A stretch of DNA of 64,000 bases from Falcatimonas sp. MSJ-15 (GCF_018918265.1 NZ_JAHLQC010000001.1:186001-250000); one strand, 5' to 3'. Shown: positions 9,584 to 19,222, counted from the stretch's first letter. Notes: generated from the sequence alone by a model not told the origin. Made by a program: numbers and translations.

Positions 9584-10222
9584 ATGAATGAAAAAGGAAA
9601 AATATTCGCAGCAAGAATGGTAATTGTTATTCTTGCTACGATTCTTATGGGATTCTGTCTGTCATGGCTTTTACTTATAGATCTTGGAACAGATCCATGT
9701 ACAATGATGAATCAGGCTATATCTTCAAAGCTTGGAATATCTATAGGCAACTGGCAGGCAGGCTTTAACATAGTACTGCTTGTAATTGTCATTATATTCG
9801 GAGAGAGAAATCTTGGTGTAGGTACGCTTGCTAATATGTTTCTTGTAGGTTATTCTATTGACTTTTTCACATGGATTTGGAAAAAGACTCTGCCTCAGGA
9901 GATTTTTACATTGTGGTATACAAGAGCAATTATACTTGTAATAGCTATTGTTATATTTGTAATTGCGGCAGCTGTATACATGGACGTACATATGGGAACT
10001 GCTCCATATGATGCAATACCTGTTATAATATCAGCAAGACTTAAGAAAGTCCCATTTAAGATTATAAGAATGACATTTGATTTTGTTGTGATGATTATAG
10101 GTGCATTGTTTGGAGGAAGTATAGAGATAATAACTATACTTATGGTACTTGGACTTGGACCTGTAATATCAGCAGTTGGTGAGTTTGGTGCTAAGAGATT
10201 TCCTAAGATATTTGGGGAATAA
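9584..10222 (+). CDS. YczE-family integral membrane protein
   Basis: About 212 residues with five or six predicted membrane segments. It resembles the YczE/COG2364 family (GTDPCTMMNQAIS and HMGTAPYDAIPVIIS are typical halves of its internal repeat). The function of the family is not established; in Bacillus, YczE has been linked to lipopeptide production. The ATG at 9584 gives a plausible start; a TTG at 9575 is also open. The gene lies 16 bp after the CBS gene, so it probably ends the sseB-like/rel/CBS transcription unit. No terminator is seen before the next promoter. Confidence 0.75.
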   Translation: MNEKGKIFAARMVIVILATILMGFCLSWLLLIDLGTDPCTMMNQAISSKLGISIGNWQAGFNIVLLVIVIIFGERNLGVGTLANMFLVGYSIDFFTWIWKKTLPQEIFTLWYTRAIILVIAIVIFVIAAAVYMDVHMGTAPYDAIPVIISARLKKVPFKIIRMTFDFVVMIIGALFGGSIEIITILMVLGLGPVISAVGEFGAKRFPKIFGE

Positions 10223-10266
10223 TCTGAAAATATTAATTGGCTCTTAAAAAAATACAAAATAATGTA

Positions 10267-10295
10267 TTGACAATGCTGATAATAAGTGATATTAT
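10267..10295 (+). promoter_or_regulatory. Sigma-A promoter for the T-box/cstA transcript
   Basis: TTGACA (10267-10272), a 17-nt spacer, then TATTAT (10290-10295). This is a consensus-quality vegetative promoter placed just before the T-box leader. Confidence 0.85.
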
Positions 10296-10301
10296 TTTTG
10301 G

Positions 10302-10702
10302 CAAGTAAAGAGTTGATGCGTTGAACAGAATAAGATTGTCATAAGTTCTTACTACAGAGAGTCACCGGTTGGTGTGAGGTGATGTATACTTTTGACAACC
10401 ATCCTCTGTGAGCAGTGTACTGAATTTCATTAAGCAATTAATGATGGATAGTAGGTATCACCGGTTTTCTACCGTTATATAGAACCTTATTTCCGATAGT
10501 AGAGTAGTTAATGTATTAGGATATAGATTATGATTACATCATATAATCATGAATAGATATATAGGGCATTATATACTAATGATATTATCGATGATGAGAG
10601 TGAGAGGTCAGATAGTTGTCTGGCAAGTAAAGTGGTAACGCGTAAGCATAAGCTTTCGTCTTTACATATACAATAGTATGTGTGATGACGAAAGCTTTTT
10701 TT
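10302..10702 (+). promoter_or_regulatory. T-box (tRNA-sensing) leader with terminator, upstream of cstA
   Basis: Stem I features: a K-turn pair around ACAGA (10325-10329)/TCTGT (10405-10409) followed by GAGC, the AGAGAG motif, and the distal hairpin TCACC/GGTGA with a GGTTGGTGTGA loop. The T-box sequence AAAGTGGTAACGCG is at 10629-10642, carrying the TGGT bulge that pairs with a tRNA 3' end. The terminator stem AAGCTTTCGTC/GACGAAAGCTT (10650-10697) ends in a T run. By aligning GACAACCATCC with the glyQS specifier region, the best specifier candidate is ACC (Thr) at 10398-10400, but CCA or AAC cannot be excluded. Uncharged tRNA should favour read-through into cstA. Confidence 0.85.
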
Positions 10703-10830
10703 ATACAGGTAACGCTCCAAAAGACATATTAGAATAGTCTTTGGTAACGACTACAATGCTCTTAGTATCACATCAGACTCTTTACAAATATTATGAAAGG
10801 GGTCGCCTGATAATAGGCGAGATTAGAGAG

Positions 10831-12546
10831 ATGAATGGTTTAGTTATTGTTTTAATCGGAATTGTAGCATTAGCTGCAGGTTATTTATTGTATGGTCGTT
10901 GGCTTGCAAAAAAATGGGGAATTGATCCTAAAGCAAAGACACCGGCTTATGAATTTGAAGATGGAGAAGATTATGTTCCTTCATCAAAGTTTACTGTATT
11001 TTCACATCAGTTTTCATCAATAGCAGGTGCAGGCCCTGTAACAGGTCCTATTTTAGCATCAGTATTCGGCTGGGTTCCTGTACTTTTATGGTTAATAATT
11101 GGTGGACTTTTCTTTGGTGCAGTTCAGGATTTCGGTGCTTTATATGCATCTGTTAAGAATGAAGGCAAATCAATTGGTATGATTATTGAGAAGTACATAG
11201 GACGTACAGGCAGAAAGTTATTTATGTTATTCTGCTGGTTATTCACACTTCTTGTTATTGCAGCATTCACTGATATGGTTGCCGGTACTTTCATGGCAAA
11301 GGGCGTTGAAGGAATGTCAGATAGTACTGCTTATGCTAATGGTGCTGCTGCTTCAATATCAATGCTGTTCATTGTAGTAGCAATTATATTCGGACTTATC
11401 CAGAAAAAAGTTGGTAAGATGAAAGAGATAGTTCGTGCAGCAGTAGCAATCGTACTTCTTGTAGTTATGTTTGCAATTGGTATGAAACTTCCTATCTATG
11501 CTACAAAAAATGCATGGATATATATCGTAATGGCATATCTTTTCTTAGCTTCAGTAATGCCAATGTGGTTATTAATGCAGCCTCGTGATTATATGACAAC
11601 ATTTATGCTGTTAGGTATGATTATAGGAGCAGCTCTTGGTGTTGTAGTTGCACATCCTAAGATGCAGTTAAATGCGTTCAATGGATTTAATGTAGGTGGT
11701 AATTCATTATTCCCAACATTGTTTGTAACAATTGCCTGTGGTGCAGTATCAGGTTTCCACAGTCTTGTATCATCAGGTACATCATCTAAGACAATAAGTA
11801 ATGAAAAAGATATGCAGCCGGTTGGTTATGGCGCTATGGTTATTGAATCATTACTTGGAATAATAGCACTTGTTGTAGTTGGTGCAGTAGCAGTAAACGG
11901 AACAAAACCAGATGGTACACCATTTGCAATCTTTTCAAGTGGTGTAGCAGGATTCCTTGAGAAGATGGGTGTATCTGTACAGCTTGCAACAGTATTTATG
12001 ACTATGTGTGTATCAGCACTTGCACTTACATCACTTGATTCAGTTGCCAGAATTGGTCGTATGTCATTCCAGGAATTATTCTATGGTGATACAACTAATC
12101 CTGAGAATATGCCAACATGGCAGAAAGTACTTACTAATAAGTATTTTGCAACTGTTATAACATTATTCTTTGGATATCTGTTAACACTTGGTGGTTATAG
12201 TAATGTATGGCCATTATTTGGTTCAGCTAACCAGTTACTTGCAGCTCTTGTTCTTATAGCTCTTGCAGTATTCTTAAAGACAACAGGAAGAACAGGCTGG
12301 ACATTATATATACCAATGTTTGCGATGCTTGCAGTTACATTTACAGCACTTGTTCAGAAGACAATTGCACTTGTAGGTAATGTTGCAGCAGGAAAAGCAA
12401 CATTCCTTGTAGATGGATTACAGCTTATAGTAGCAATTCTTCTTATGGTACTTGGTGTACTTGTTGCTCTTAGTTGTTTTAAGAAGCTTTTTGGCAAAGA
12501 AGATAATAAGAGTACAGAGGTAAATGATAAGACAGCTAATGCATAG
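10831..12546 (+). CDS. cstA: CstA-family carbon starvation transporter (peptide/pyruvate type)
   Basis: 571 residues with more than a dozen hydrophobic segments. Family motifs include YGRWLAKKWGID at the N-terminus, HQFSSIAGAGPVTGPI, GAVQDFGALYASVKNEGKSIG, FHSLVSSGTSSKTI and WPLFGSANQLLAALVLIAL. Members import peptides or pyruvate by proton symport. Start 10831 gives the normal family N-terminus; the frame remains open back to 10741, but those residues do not fit. A small hairpin CGCCT/AGGCG (10803-10818) lies just before the AGAGAG ribosome site. Control by a T-box leader implies that one amino acid's tRNA governs uptake, suggesting a peptide or amino-acid-related substrate rather than pyruvate; that is inference. 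Confidence 0.93.
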   Translation: MNGLVIVLIGIVALAAGYLLYGRWLAKKWGIDPKAKTPAYEFEDGEDYVPSSKFTVFSHQFSSIAGAGPVTGPILASVFGWVPVLLWLIIGGLFFGAVQDFGALYASVKNEGKSIGMIIEKYIGRTGRKLFMLFCWLFTLLVIAAFTDMVAGTFMAKGVEGMSDSTAYANGAAASISMLFIVVAIIFGLIQKKVGKMKEIVRAAVAIVLLVVMFAIGMKLPIYATKNAWIYIVMAYLFLASVMPMWLLMQPRDYMTTFMLLGMIIGAALGVVVAHPKMQLNAFNGFNVGGNSLFPTLFVTIACGAVSGFHSLVSSGTSSKTISNEKDMQPVGYGAMVIESLLGIIALVVVGAVAVNGTKPDGTPFAIFSSGVAGFLEKMGVSVQLATVFMTMCVSALALTSLDSVARIGRMSFQELFYGDTTNPENMPTWQKVLTNKYFATVITLFFGYLLTLGGYSNVWPLFGSANQLLAALVLIALAVFLKTTGRTGWTLYIPMFAMLAVTFTALVQKTIALVGNVAAGKATFLVDGLQLIVAILLMVLGVLVALSCFKKLFGKEDNKSTEVNDKTANA

Positions 12547-12562
12547 TTAGTTGGATACTAAT

Positions 12563-12606
12563 AAAACCAAAAAAACACGCTTTTATTGAGCGTGTTTTTT
12601 TGGTTT
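12563..12606 (+). terminator. Intrinsic terminator after cstA (nearly symmetric)
   Basis: AAACACGC and GCGTGTTT form the core stem around a 9-nt loop. The flanking AAAACCAAAA/TTTTGGTTTT extends the symmetry, so it can act on the convergent MATE gene as well. Confidence 0.85.
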
Positions 12607-12778
12607 TTAATTATTCATGTTTTTAATTATTCATGTTTTTAATTATTCATGTTTTTAATTATTCATGTTTTTAATTATTCATGTTTTTAATTATTCATGT
12701 TTTTAATTATTCATGTTTTTAATTATTTATGTTTTTAATTACTTATGTTTTTAATTATTTGTGTTAATAATTATTTAA
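12603..12778. repeat. 16-bp minisatellite (7 perfect plus about 4 decayed copies)
   Basis: The unit GTTTTTAATTATTCAT is repeated exactly seven times from 12603 to 12714, then in drifting copies to 12778. The decayed end overlaps the stop codon (12771-12773) of the minus-strand MATE gene. Perfect identity of the inner copies suggests recent slippage, so copy number should vary between strains. Confidence 0.95.
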
Positions 12779-14099
12779 GTTTTTTGGTTATAACGTATAT
12801 GAATCTTGTAAAGAATGTTATACATTTAAAAAGGTTATCTGCGATCATGCACATCCATACAGTTTTAAGACCGAGTCCAAGAATGTTGATACAGATGAAT
12901 GTTGATACGATTCGGATGCCCCACATAGATAAAGTTGAATCAATGAATGTAAATTTGGTATCACCAATTCCATTAGCGACACCTTCAAGTATTATGAATA
13001 GAGCAAATGCCGGTTCAGACATAGCGACAAGTTTTAATACTTCGCTGCCTTTTTCAATTACTCTGGCATCATTAGAGAATAATGACATCATAAAATCCGG
13101 AAACAGGTATAGAAAAATACTGAGTGTAGATATTATTGTAATTGCGATAGCAGCAGTTATGGCACTTGTTTTTATCAGTTTTTTCTTATTATTCTCACCG
13201 TATGCGTTGCCGGCAAGAGTTGAGGCAGCAGTCTGCATACCATATCCTGGAATATAGAAGGCTTCTTCGGCAGTAAGAGCTATGGAATGAGCAGCTATGC
13301 TTATTGTTCCAAGGTTGCTTACAAGTCCTGTGAATACTACATGTCCAAGACATGACGCACTTCGCTCAAGTGCAATTGGAAGACCTGTTTTAATACATTC
13401 ATTCATTACATGGCGATCGTAGGATACTCGGGATGAAGTAGAAGATATGTATGGATTTTTACAAAATACGATATACATAAGGATTCCACCTACTATATAC
13501 GAAAGTGCTGTTGATATTGCAGCACCATATATTCCTATATACCTTATAAGAATAAAGTTAAATACAATATTAATGATATTCATAAGAAGATTAATCTTCA
13601 TTGGTGTCTTGGTATCATAGACTGCACGAAGAACAGAAGCCAGTATAATACTTGAAGCTCTGAATATCATAGGAAATGTTGTTATAAAAAAGTACCATGA
13701 AGTAATCTTTCTTATATTAGGTTCAGCACCAAGCCAGACAGGTAAAAATGGGCTTACAATACCGGTTATAATACCAAGCAATGCTCCGATAAAGAGAGTC
13801 ATTATAACAGCCTGATTACCTGCTTTTTTTATGTTTTCATAATGTCCGGCACCCATCTGTCTTGCTATGTAGGATAAGAAGCCAACACCCATTGCAAAAA
13901 GAGGAGCATTAACAAGCCATCCTACAGTGAGGGTAAGTCCGACAGCTGCAGATGCGTCAGCACTGATCTGTCCGACCATGGCAGTATCAATATATGATAC
14001 AATTGTCTGAAGTCCCTGCTCTACAACAGTAGGAAGTGATAAAGTTACAATCGTTTTAAAGATACGTCGGTTGTCAGTTTTACTTATAATCTCATTCAT
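12771..14099 (-). CDS. MATE-family multidrug/cation antiporter (first of four)
   Basis: 442 residues, about 12 hydrophobic segments in two homologous halves. Start: the N-terminal cytoplasmic stretch MNEIISKTDNRRIFKTIVTL leads into LSLPTVVEQGLQTIVSYIDTAMVGQI, the typical MATE first helix. Polysaccharide-exporter features are absent. It is a single gene, with its 3' end running into the 16-bp repeat array and sharing the cstA terminator. The substrate is unknown; MATE proteins export cationic drugs, metabolites or toxins using H+ or Na+. The other three MATE genes in the window are only distantly similar by eye. Confidence 0.92.
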   Translation of the reverse strand: MNEIISKTDNRRIFKTIVTLSLPTVVEQGLQTIVSYIDTAMVGQISADASAAVGLTLTVGWLVNAPLFAMGVGFLSYIARQMGAGHYENIKKAGNQAVIMTLFIGALLGIITGIVSPFLPVWLGAEPNIRKITSWYFFITTFPMIFRASSIILASVLRAVYDTKTPMKINLLMNIINIVFNFILIRYIGIYGAAISTALSYIVGGILMYIVFCKNPYISSTSSRVSYDRHVMNECIKTGLPIALERSASCLGHVVFTGLVSNLGTISIAAHSIALTAEEAFYIPGYGMQTAASTLAGNAYGENNKKKLIKTSAITAAIAITIISTLSIFLYLFPDFMMSLFSNDARVIEKGSEVLKLVAMSEPAFALFIILEGVANGIGDTKFTFIDSTLSMWGIRIVSTFICINILGLGLKTVWMCMIADNLFKCITFFTRFIYVITKKLK

Positions 14100-14355
14100 A
14101 AAAAAATCTCCATATAATAATTAAGTACAATATTTCTTTTTAATTTTAAGAAAAACTACGATTCCATGATTGGATATTCTTAAAAAGCTTTTTTAATTAA
14201 AAAGAAATTTTGTCAAACTAATATATTTTATACCATAATATTCGTGAAAATGATATAAAAAACTCAATTTCTAATATGTACAAAGTATTATAAAAGTGAT
14301 ATGCTAAATAGGATGATGCGTTGCATCATTAAATATATTTAGGAGGGAACTGTAT

Positions 14356-16155
14356 ATGTCATTAGAGATTTTAAAAAGAGCTGATGTAAAAAAAGAAAAT
14401 ACATGGGCAACAGAAGATTTATATGCAACAGATGCGTTATGGGAGGAAGATTTAAAAAAATTATCAGAATACGGAGATAAGATTGCTACATTTGAAGGAA
14501 AACTTATGGACAGTGCAGATAATTTATATAATTATTTTAAACTTTCAGATGAACTTGATGTTTTAACAGATAATCTATTTAATTATGCAAGTAGAAAGAG
14601 TGATGAAGATACTAAGAATAATTTTTATCAGGCAATGTTTGGAAAAGCTTATTCAGAACTTGTAAAAGTTGAGAGTAGAAGTGCATTCTTTGAACCAGAA
14701 TTACTTGCAGCAGATGAAAGTGTCATTGAAGGATTCTATAAAGAAAAACCGGAACTTGAAGTATATAGAATTGCTATTAATGATGTTGTAAGAATGAAAG
14801 CACATATCTTATCACCGGAAGAAGAGAGAATTCTTGCTTTAGCAGGTGAGATATCAGAAGCACCAGGTAATATTAATTCAATGCTTAATAATGCTGATAT
14901 GAAATATCCAAGTATTAAAGATGCTGATGGTAATGAACTTAGAGTAACACATGGAAGTTTTATACCACTTCTTGAAAGCAAGGATGAGAATGTAAGACGT
15001 GCTGCATTTGAATCTTTATATCATACATATGCTGATTTTAAGAATACTTCAGCATCAATATTGTCAGCACAGGTAAAACAGCTTATTTTCTTTGCAAAAT
15101 CAAGACATTATAATTCAACATTAGAAGCTGCACTTGATGGAACTAATGTGCCTGTAAGTGTATATAAGAATCTTATAGAGGCTGTACATGACAATATGCA
15201 TTATATGCATAAGTATGTAAGATTAAGAAAAAAATTAATGAAGAAAGATGAACTTCATATGTATGATCTTTATACATCAATAGTTCCAACTGCTGATGCA
15301 AAGATTCCATTTGAAGAAGCTAAAAAGACAGTTCTTGAAGCTGTAAAACCTTTAGGTGAAGAATATCAGTCAATCTTAAAAGAAGGTTTTGATAATAGAT
15401 GGATTGATATATATGAGAATGAAGGTAAGAGAAGTGGAGCTTATTCAGCAGGTGCACTTGTACATCCATATGTATTGCTTAATTATAAAGAGACTCTAGA
15501 TAGTCAGTTTACACTTGCACATGAGATGGGACATGCTCTTCATTCATATTATTCAAATCATACACAGCCTACTTGCTATAGACATTATAGAATATTCGTT
15601 GCAGAAGTTGCATCAACATGTAATGAAGCATTATTAATGGAACATCTTCTTGCAAAGACTACTGATAAGATGGAAAGAGCTTATCTTATTAATTACTTCC
15701 TTGAACAGTTCAGAACAACTCTTTATCGTCAGACAATGTTCGCTGAATTCGAGATGAAGATTAATGAGATGGTTGAAAATGGAGAGTCTTTAACAGCTGA
15801 TGAACTTTGTAAGTTATATCGTGAACTTAATATTGAATATTATGGTGAAGACATTGTTGTTGATCATGAGATTGATATGGAATGGGCAAGAATTCCTCAT
15901 TTCTATTACAATTTCTATGTATTCCAGTATGCAACAGGATATTCAGCAGCCATTGCTTTATCAAGAAGAATATTAAATGAGGGCGAGAGTGCTGTAAAGG
16001 ATTATCTTGGATTCTTAAAAGGTGGATGTTCAAAAGATCCAGTATCACTTTTAAGAGGTGCAGGCGTTGATATGGCAACAAAAGAGCCTGTTAATGCAGC
16101 ATTAAAACTCTTTGGTAAACTTATTGATGAACTCGATGAATTACTTGCAGAATAA
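14356..16155 (+). CDS. pepF: Oligoendopeptidase F (M3 zinc peptidase)
   Basis: 599 residues, the normal PepF length. The zinc site HEMGH is at residues 389-393 (TLAHEMGHALHSYY) with the third ligand Glu expected in VAEVASTCNEALLMEHLL about 25 residues later. It degrades intracellular oligopeptides of roughly 7-17 residues, completing peptide use after import. No signal peptide is present, so it is cytosolic. AGGAGGG (14342-14348) precedes ATG 14356 at good spacing. It is monocistronic and ends at a strong terminator. Confidence 0.97.
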   Translation: MSLEILKRADVKKENTWATEDLYATDALWEEDLKKLSEYGDKIATFEGKLMDSADNLYNYFKLSDELDVLTDNLFNYASRKSDEDTKNNFYQAMFGKAYSELVKVESRSAFFEPELLAADESVIEGFYKEKPELEVYRIAINDVVRMKAHILSPEEERILALAGEISEAPGNINSMLNNADMKYPSIKDADGNELRVTHGSFIPLLESKDENVRRAAFESLYHTYADFKNTSASILSAQVKQLIFFAKSRHYNSTLEAALDGTNVPVSVYKNLIEAVHDNMHYMHKYVRLRKKLMKKDELHMYDLYTSIVPTADAKIPFEEAKKTVLEAVKPLGEEYQSILKEGFDNRWIDIYENEGKRSGAYSAGALVHPYVLLNYKETLDSQFTLAHEMGHALHSYYSNHTQPTCYRHYRIFVAEVASTCNEALLMEHLLAKTTDKMERAYLINYFLEQFRTTLYRQTMFAEFEMKINEMVENGESLTADELCKLYRELNIEYYGEDIVVDHEIDMEWARIPHFYYNFYVFQYATGYSAAIALSRRILNEGESAVKDYLGFLKGGCSKDPVSLLRGAGVDMATKEPVNAALKLFGKLIDELDELLAE

Positions 16156-16251
16156 TTATAGATAACATTTACAAAATTAGATATTTATTGGAATATCTTA
16201 TTCTATGCCAGGATATGATATAGATTAACTTCATATTGAATTAGAGAATGT

Positions 16252-16290
16252 AAAACCGGTTTGCACATTGGATGGCAAACCGGTTTTATT
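16252..16290 (+). terminator. Intrinsic terminator after pepF
   Basis: AAAACCGGTTTGC (16252-16264) pairs with GCAAACCGGTTTT (16275-16287). The tail is T-rich on both strands. Confidence 0.85.
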
Positions 16291-16366
16291 GATTCTATAT
16301 AGTATTGCATATTAATAGGAATTATATGAAAAAATATAAGAAATAACAATAATTGACATAGGCTGA

Positions 16367-16434
16367 TATAGGAAAAACCTATAACGAGTACAAGTTTTTT
16401 CATATTTTATTTTTGGAAAAACAAGTGTTATACT
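16367..16434 (+). promoter_or_regulatory. Possible promoter and dyad upstream of metNIQ
   Basis: TATAGG-AAAAA-CCTATA forms a short inverted repeat at 16367-16384. Further down, an extended -10 element TGT-TATACT lies at 16426-16434, followed by metN about 50 bp later. No SAM riboswitch (S-box) pattern is visible, so control may be through a DNA-binding regulator at the dyad. The -35 is weak. Confidence 0.35.
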
Positions 16435-16482
16435 TATGAAACATTAATAAACAAATAACTTAAAAGAAAAGTGGTGTTTTTG

Positions 16483-17472
16483 GTGATTAGATTTGATAAT
16501 GTAAGTAAAAAGTTTAATACGAAGTCAGGCGAAGTTGTAGCAGCGAATCATGTTAACTTGCAGATTGAAGATGGAGAGATCTTTGGTATTATAGGTTTTT
16601 CAGGAGCAGGAAAGTCTACACTTGTAAGACATATTAACCTTCTTGAATATCCAACAGAAGGCAGTATATATATAGATGATGTTGATATAACAAAAGTTAG
16701 CAATAAAGAGTTAAGAAGATATAGACAGAAGATAGGAATGATATTTCAGCAGTTTAATCTTCTTGAACAAAGAAATGTAACTGGCAATATTATGTATCCT
16801 CTTGAGATTGCAGGAGTTAAGAAAACTGAAGCTAAGAAGAGAGTTGAAGAATTATTACATATTGTAGGAATGGAAGATAAAGCTGCAGCTTATCCATCAC
16901 AACTATCAGGAGGACAGAAACAAAGAGTTGCTATAGCACGAGCACTTGCAACTAATCCGGATGTATTATTGTGTGATGAAGCGACAAGCGCACTTGATCC
17001 TATAACAACACGTTCAATACTTGAACTTTTAAAAGATATTAATAAAAAACTTAATGTAACAATTGTTGTTATAACACACGAGATGAAGGTCGTTGAGCAG
17101 ATATGTGACAGAGTTGCTGTTATGAGTGCCGGTAATATAGAAGAGATTGGAACTGTAAGAGAAGTATTTATGAATCCAAAGTCTGAAACAGCAAGGAAAC
17201 TTATTATTCCGGAGGAAACTAATCTTGTAAGTCATACAGATAGAGATGTCCTTAGAATAGTATTTGACGGTCAGTCAGCATTCGAACCGATTGTATCTTC
17301 ACTTACAATTGAGTGTCAGACAATGGTTAATATACTTGGAGCTAATACTGAGAATATTGGTGGTAAAGCGTATGGTCAGATGCTTATCGAACTTCCAGGT
17401 GATCCTGATAAAGTTCAAAAAATTAAGGATTATCTTGACAGACAGGGTATTCACTATGAAAGGGGGCGTTAG
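16483..17472 (+). CDS. metN: Methionine ABC transporter ATP-binding protein MetN
   Basis: 329 residues: ABC ATPase with Walker A GFSGAGKST (38-46), signature LSGGQKQR (141-148) and Walker B VLLCDE (161-166), then a C-terminal NIL domain (about 250-329) that in this family binds methionine and inhibits transport. The start is uncertain: no ATG is present. GTG 16483 gives the family-typical MIRFDNVSKKF with a GTGGTG site at 16471-16476; GTG 16471 is an alternative. It is followed 2 bp later by metI. With MetI and MetQ it forms a D/L-methionine importer at the membrane. Confidence 0.94.
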   Translation: MIRFDNVSKKFNTKSGEVVAANHVNLQIEDGEIFGIIGFSGAGKSTLVRHINLLEYPTEGSIYIDDVDITKVSNKELRRYRQKIGMIFQQFNLLEQRNVTGNIMYPLEIAGVKKTEAKKRVEELLHIVGMEDKAAAYPSQLSGGQKQRVAIARALATNPDVLLCDEATSALDPITTRSILELLKDINKKLNVTIVVITHEMKVVEQICDRVAVMSAGNIEEIGTVREVFMNPKSETARKLIIPEETNLVSHTDRDVLRIVFDGQSAFEPIVSSLTIECQTMVNILGANTENIGGKAYGQMLIELPGDPDKVQKIKDYLDRQGIHYERGR

Positions 17473-17474
17473 TT

Positions 17475-18134
17475 ATGCCACAGGGAATGGGAGAATTACT
17501 ATTAAATGGTATATTTGAGACAATGTATATGACAATAGTATCAACAGTTATATCCTACATTATAGGAATTCCACTTGGAGTAATTGTATATATTACAGAT
17601 ACTAATGGTATATGTAAGAATAGAGTAGTTAATTTTATAACAGGAACAATAATTAATATTGTAAGATCAATTCCATTTTTAATACTACTTGTTGCGATAA
17701 TGCCTTTTACAAGACTTGTAGTCGGTACATCAATAGGTTCAACAGCAACAATAGTTCCACTTATAGTAGCAGCTGTTCCATTCATTGCGAGAATGGTAGA
17801 ATCATCATTAAAAGAAATTGATGGTGGAATTATTGAAGCAGCCAAAGCTATGGGTTCATCAACATTGCAAATTGTAACTAAAGTATTGATACCTGAAGCA
17901 AAACCATCACTTATGGTTGGTGGTACGATAGCATTTGCAACGATACTTGGATATTCAGCAATGGCAGGATTCGTTGGTGGTGGTGGACTTGGAGCTATCG
18001 CTACTAATTATGGATATTATAGATATCATACAGATGTTATGTTAATTACAGTAGCACTTTTAGTTCTTATAGTGCAGATATTCCAGGAAGTTGGTTTAAA
18101 ACTTGTTAATAAAGTTGATAAGAGAATTAAATAA
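17475..18134 (+). CDS. metI: Methionine ABC transporter permease MetI
   Basis: 219 residues, five or six membrane segments. The EAA loop that contacts MetN is visible in EIDGGIIEAAKAMGSSTLQIVTKVLIPEA. A GGGGG site (17461-17465) lies before ATG 17475, within the end of metN, which suggests tight coupling. This is the normal MetI length. MetQ follows after a 206-bp gap with no clear hairpin. Confidence 0.95.
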   Translation: MPQGMGELLLNGIFETMYMTIVSTVISYIIGIPLGVIVYITDTNGICKNRVVNFITGTIINIVRSIPFLILLVAIMPFTRLVVGTSIGSTATIVPLIVAAVPFIARMVESSLKEIDGGIIEAAKAMGSSTLQIVTKVLIPEAKPSLMVGGTIAFATILGYSAMAGFVGGGGLGAIATNYGYYRYHTDVMLITVALLVLIVQIFQEVGLKLVNKVDKRIK

Positions 18135-18340
18135 ACAATATTAAGCAGTATAAATATTGTTAGTATCCAATTCTAATGTCTATAAGAGAAGAATATAAAA
18201 TAGTGTTAATTAGTATATGCAGATTAACAGATATATGATAGGCAGTCAATAGGTCTAAGATTGTATATATCATAAATGGTCAAATATATGAATCTGTATG
18301 CACATTATATAATAAAATGTAAAAAGAGGAGAATGATATT

Positions 18341-19180
18341 ATGAGAAAATTGAATTTAAAGAGAAAAGCAGTAGCATTAGTGCTTGGAGCAAGCCTTGTA
18401 GCTTCAGTATTTACAGGATGTGGTAACAAGAAGAGTTCATCAGAAGATGATAAAGTAATAACAGTTGGTGCAACACCAACACCACATGCAGAGATTCTTA
18501 ATGATGTTGTCGCTGATATATTAAAAGAACAGGGATATACATTAAAAGTTGTTGAATATAATGACTACATAATTCCTAATACAGCACTTGAAGATGGAGA
18601 ATTAGATGCTAACTATTTCCAGCATCAGAAATATCTTGATAACTTCAATGAAGAGAATAATACACATCTTGTGGCAGCTGCAGGTGTTCATTTCGAGCCA
18701 TTCGGTCTATATGCAGGTAAGACAAAGTCACTTGATGAGTTAAAAGAAGGTGCAACAGTAGCTGTGCCAAATGATACAACTAATGAAGCAAGAGCATTAT
18801 TATTACTTGAATCAGCAGGATTAATTACACTTAAAAAAGATGCAGGTATCAATGCGACAATTCTTGATATTGAAGAAAATAAGTTAAATCTTGATATTCA
18901 GGAAGTAGAAGCTGCACAGGTAGCAAGAACACTTCAGGATGTTGATATCGCAGCAATTAATGGTAATTATGCACTTGATGCAGGATATGGTATAGATGAT
19001 GCACTTGCAGTAGAAGCAGATGATTCACTTGCAGCAGAGACATATGTTAATGTTATTGCTGTAAAAGAAGGCAATGAGAATTCTGCTAAGACAAAAGCAT
19101 TAGTAGATGCTGTTTTATCTGATAAAGTAAAAGAATATATTAATGAAAAATATGAAGGCGGAGTAGTTCCACTTTTCTAA
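18341..19180 (+). CDS. metQ: Methionine-binding lipoprotein MetQ
   Basis: 279 residues; a lysine-rich start, hydrophobic core and FTGC lipobox put the lipid on Cys27. The mature part begins with VGATPTPHAEILNDV and contains the NLPA-family landmarks YNDYIIPNTALEDGELDANYFQHQ and AINGNYALDAG. It delivers methionine to MetNI from outside the membrane. AGAGGAG lies before the ATG. The 206-bp gap after metI, longer than elsewhere in the operon, could hold a separate promoter that raises binding-protein levels, but I see no clear one. A terminator follows. Confidence 0.95.
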   Translation: MRKLNLKRKAVALVLGASLVASVFTGCGNKKSSSEDDKVITVGATPTPHAEILNDVVADILKEQGYTLKVVEYNDYIIPNTALEDGELDANYFQHQKYLDNFNEENNTHLVAAAGVHFEPFGLYAGKTKSLDELKEGATVAVPNDTTNEARALLLLESAGLITLKKDAGINATILDIEENKLNLDIQEVEAAQVARTLQDVDIAAINGNYALDAGYGIDDALAVEADDSLAAETYVNVIAVKEGNENSAKTKALVDAVLSDKVKEYINEKYEGGVVPLF

Positions 19181-19222
19181 AATATTATTATATTTTGTAA
19201 ATGGGATGTAAAAAGTCCTTAT

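Noticed and set aside
10741-10830. N-terminal extension of CstA
   Set aside because: Extra residues do not fit the family and lie in the RNA leader; start at 10831 gives the standard N-terminus.
12603-12778. CRISPR array
   Set aside because: The units are directly adjacent with no spacers and there are no cas genes.
12745-13257. 170-residue plus-strand frame
   Set aside because: Lies opposite the MATE gene; the MATE frame has clear family features.
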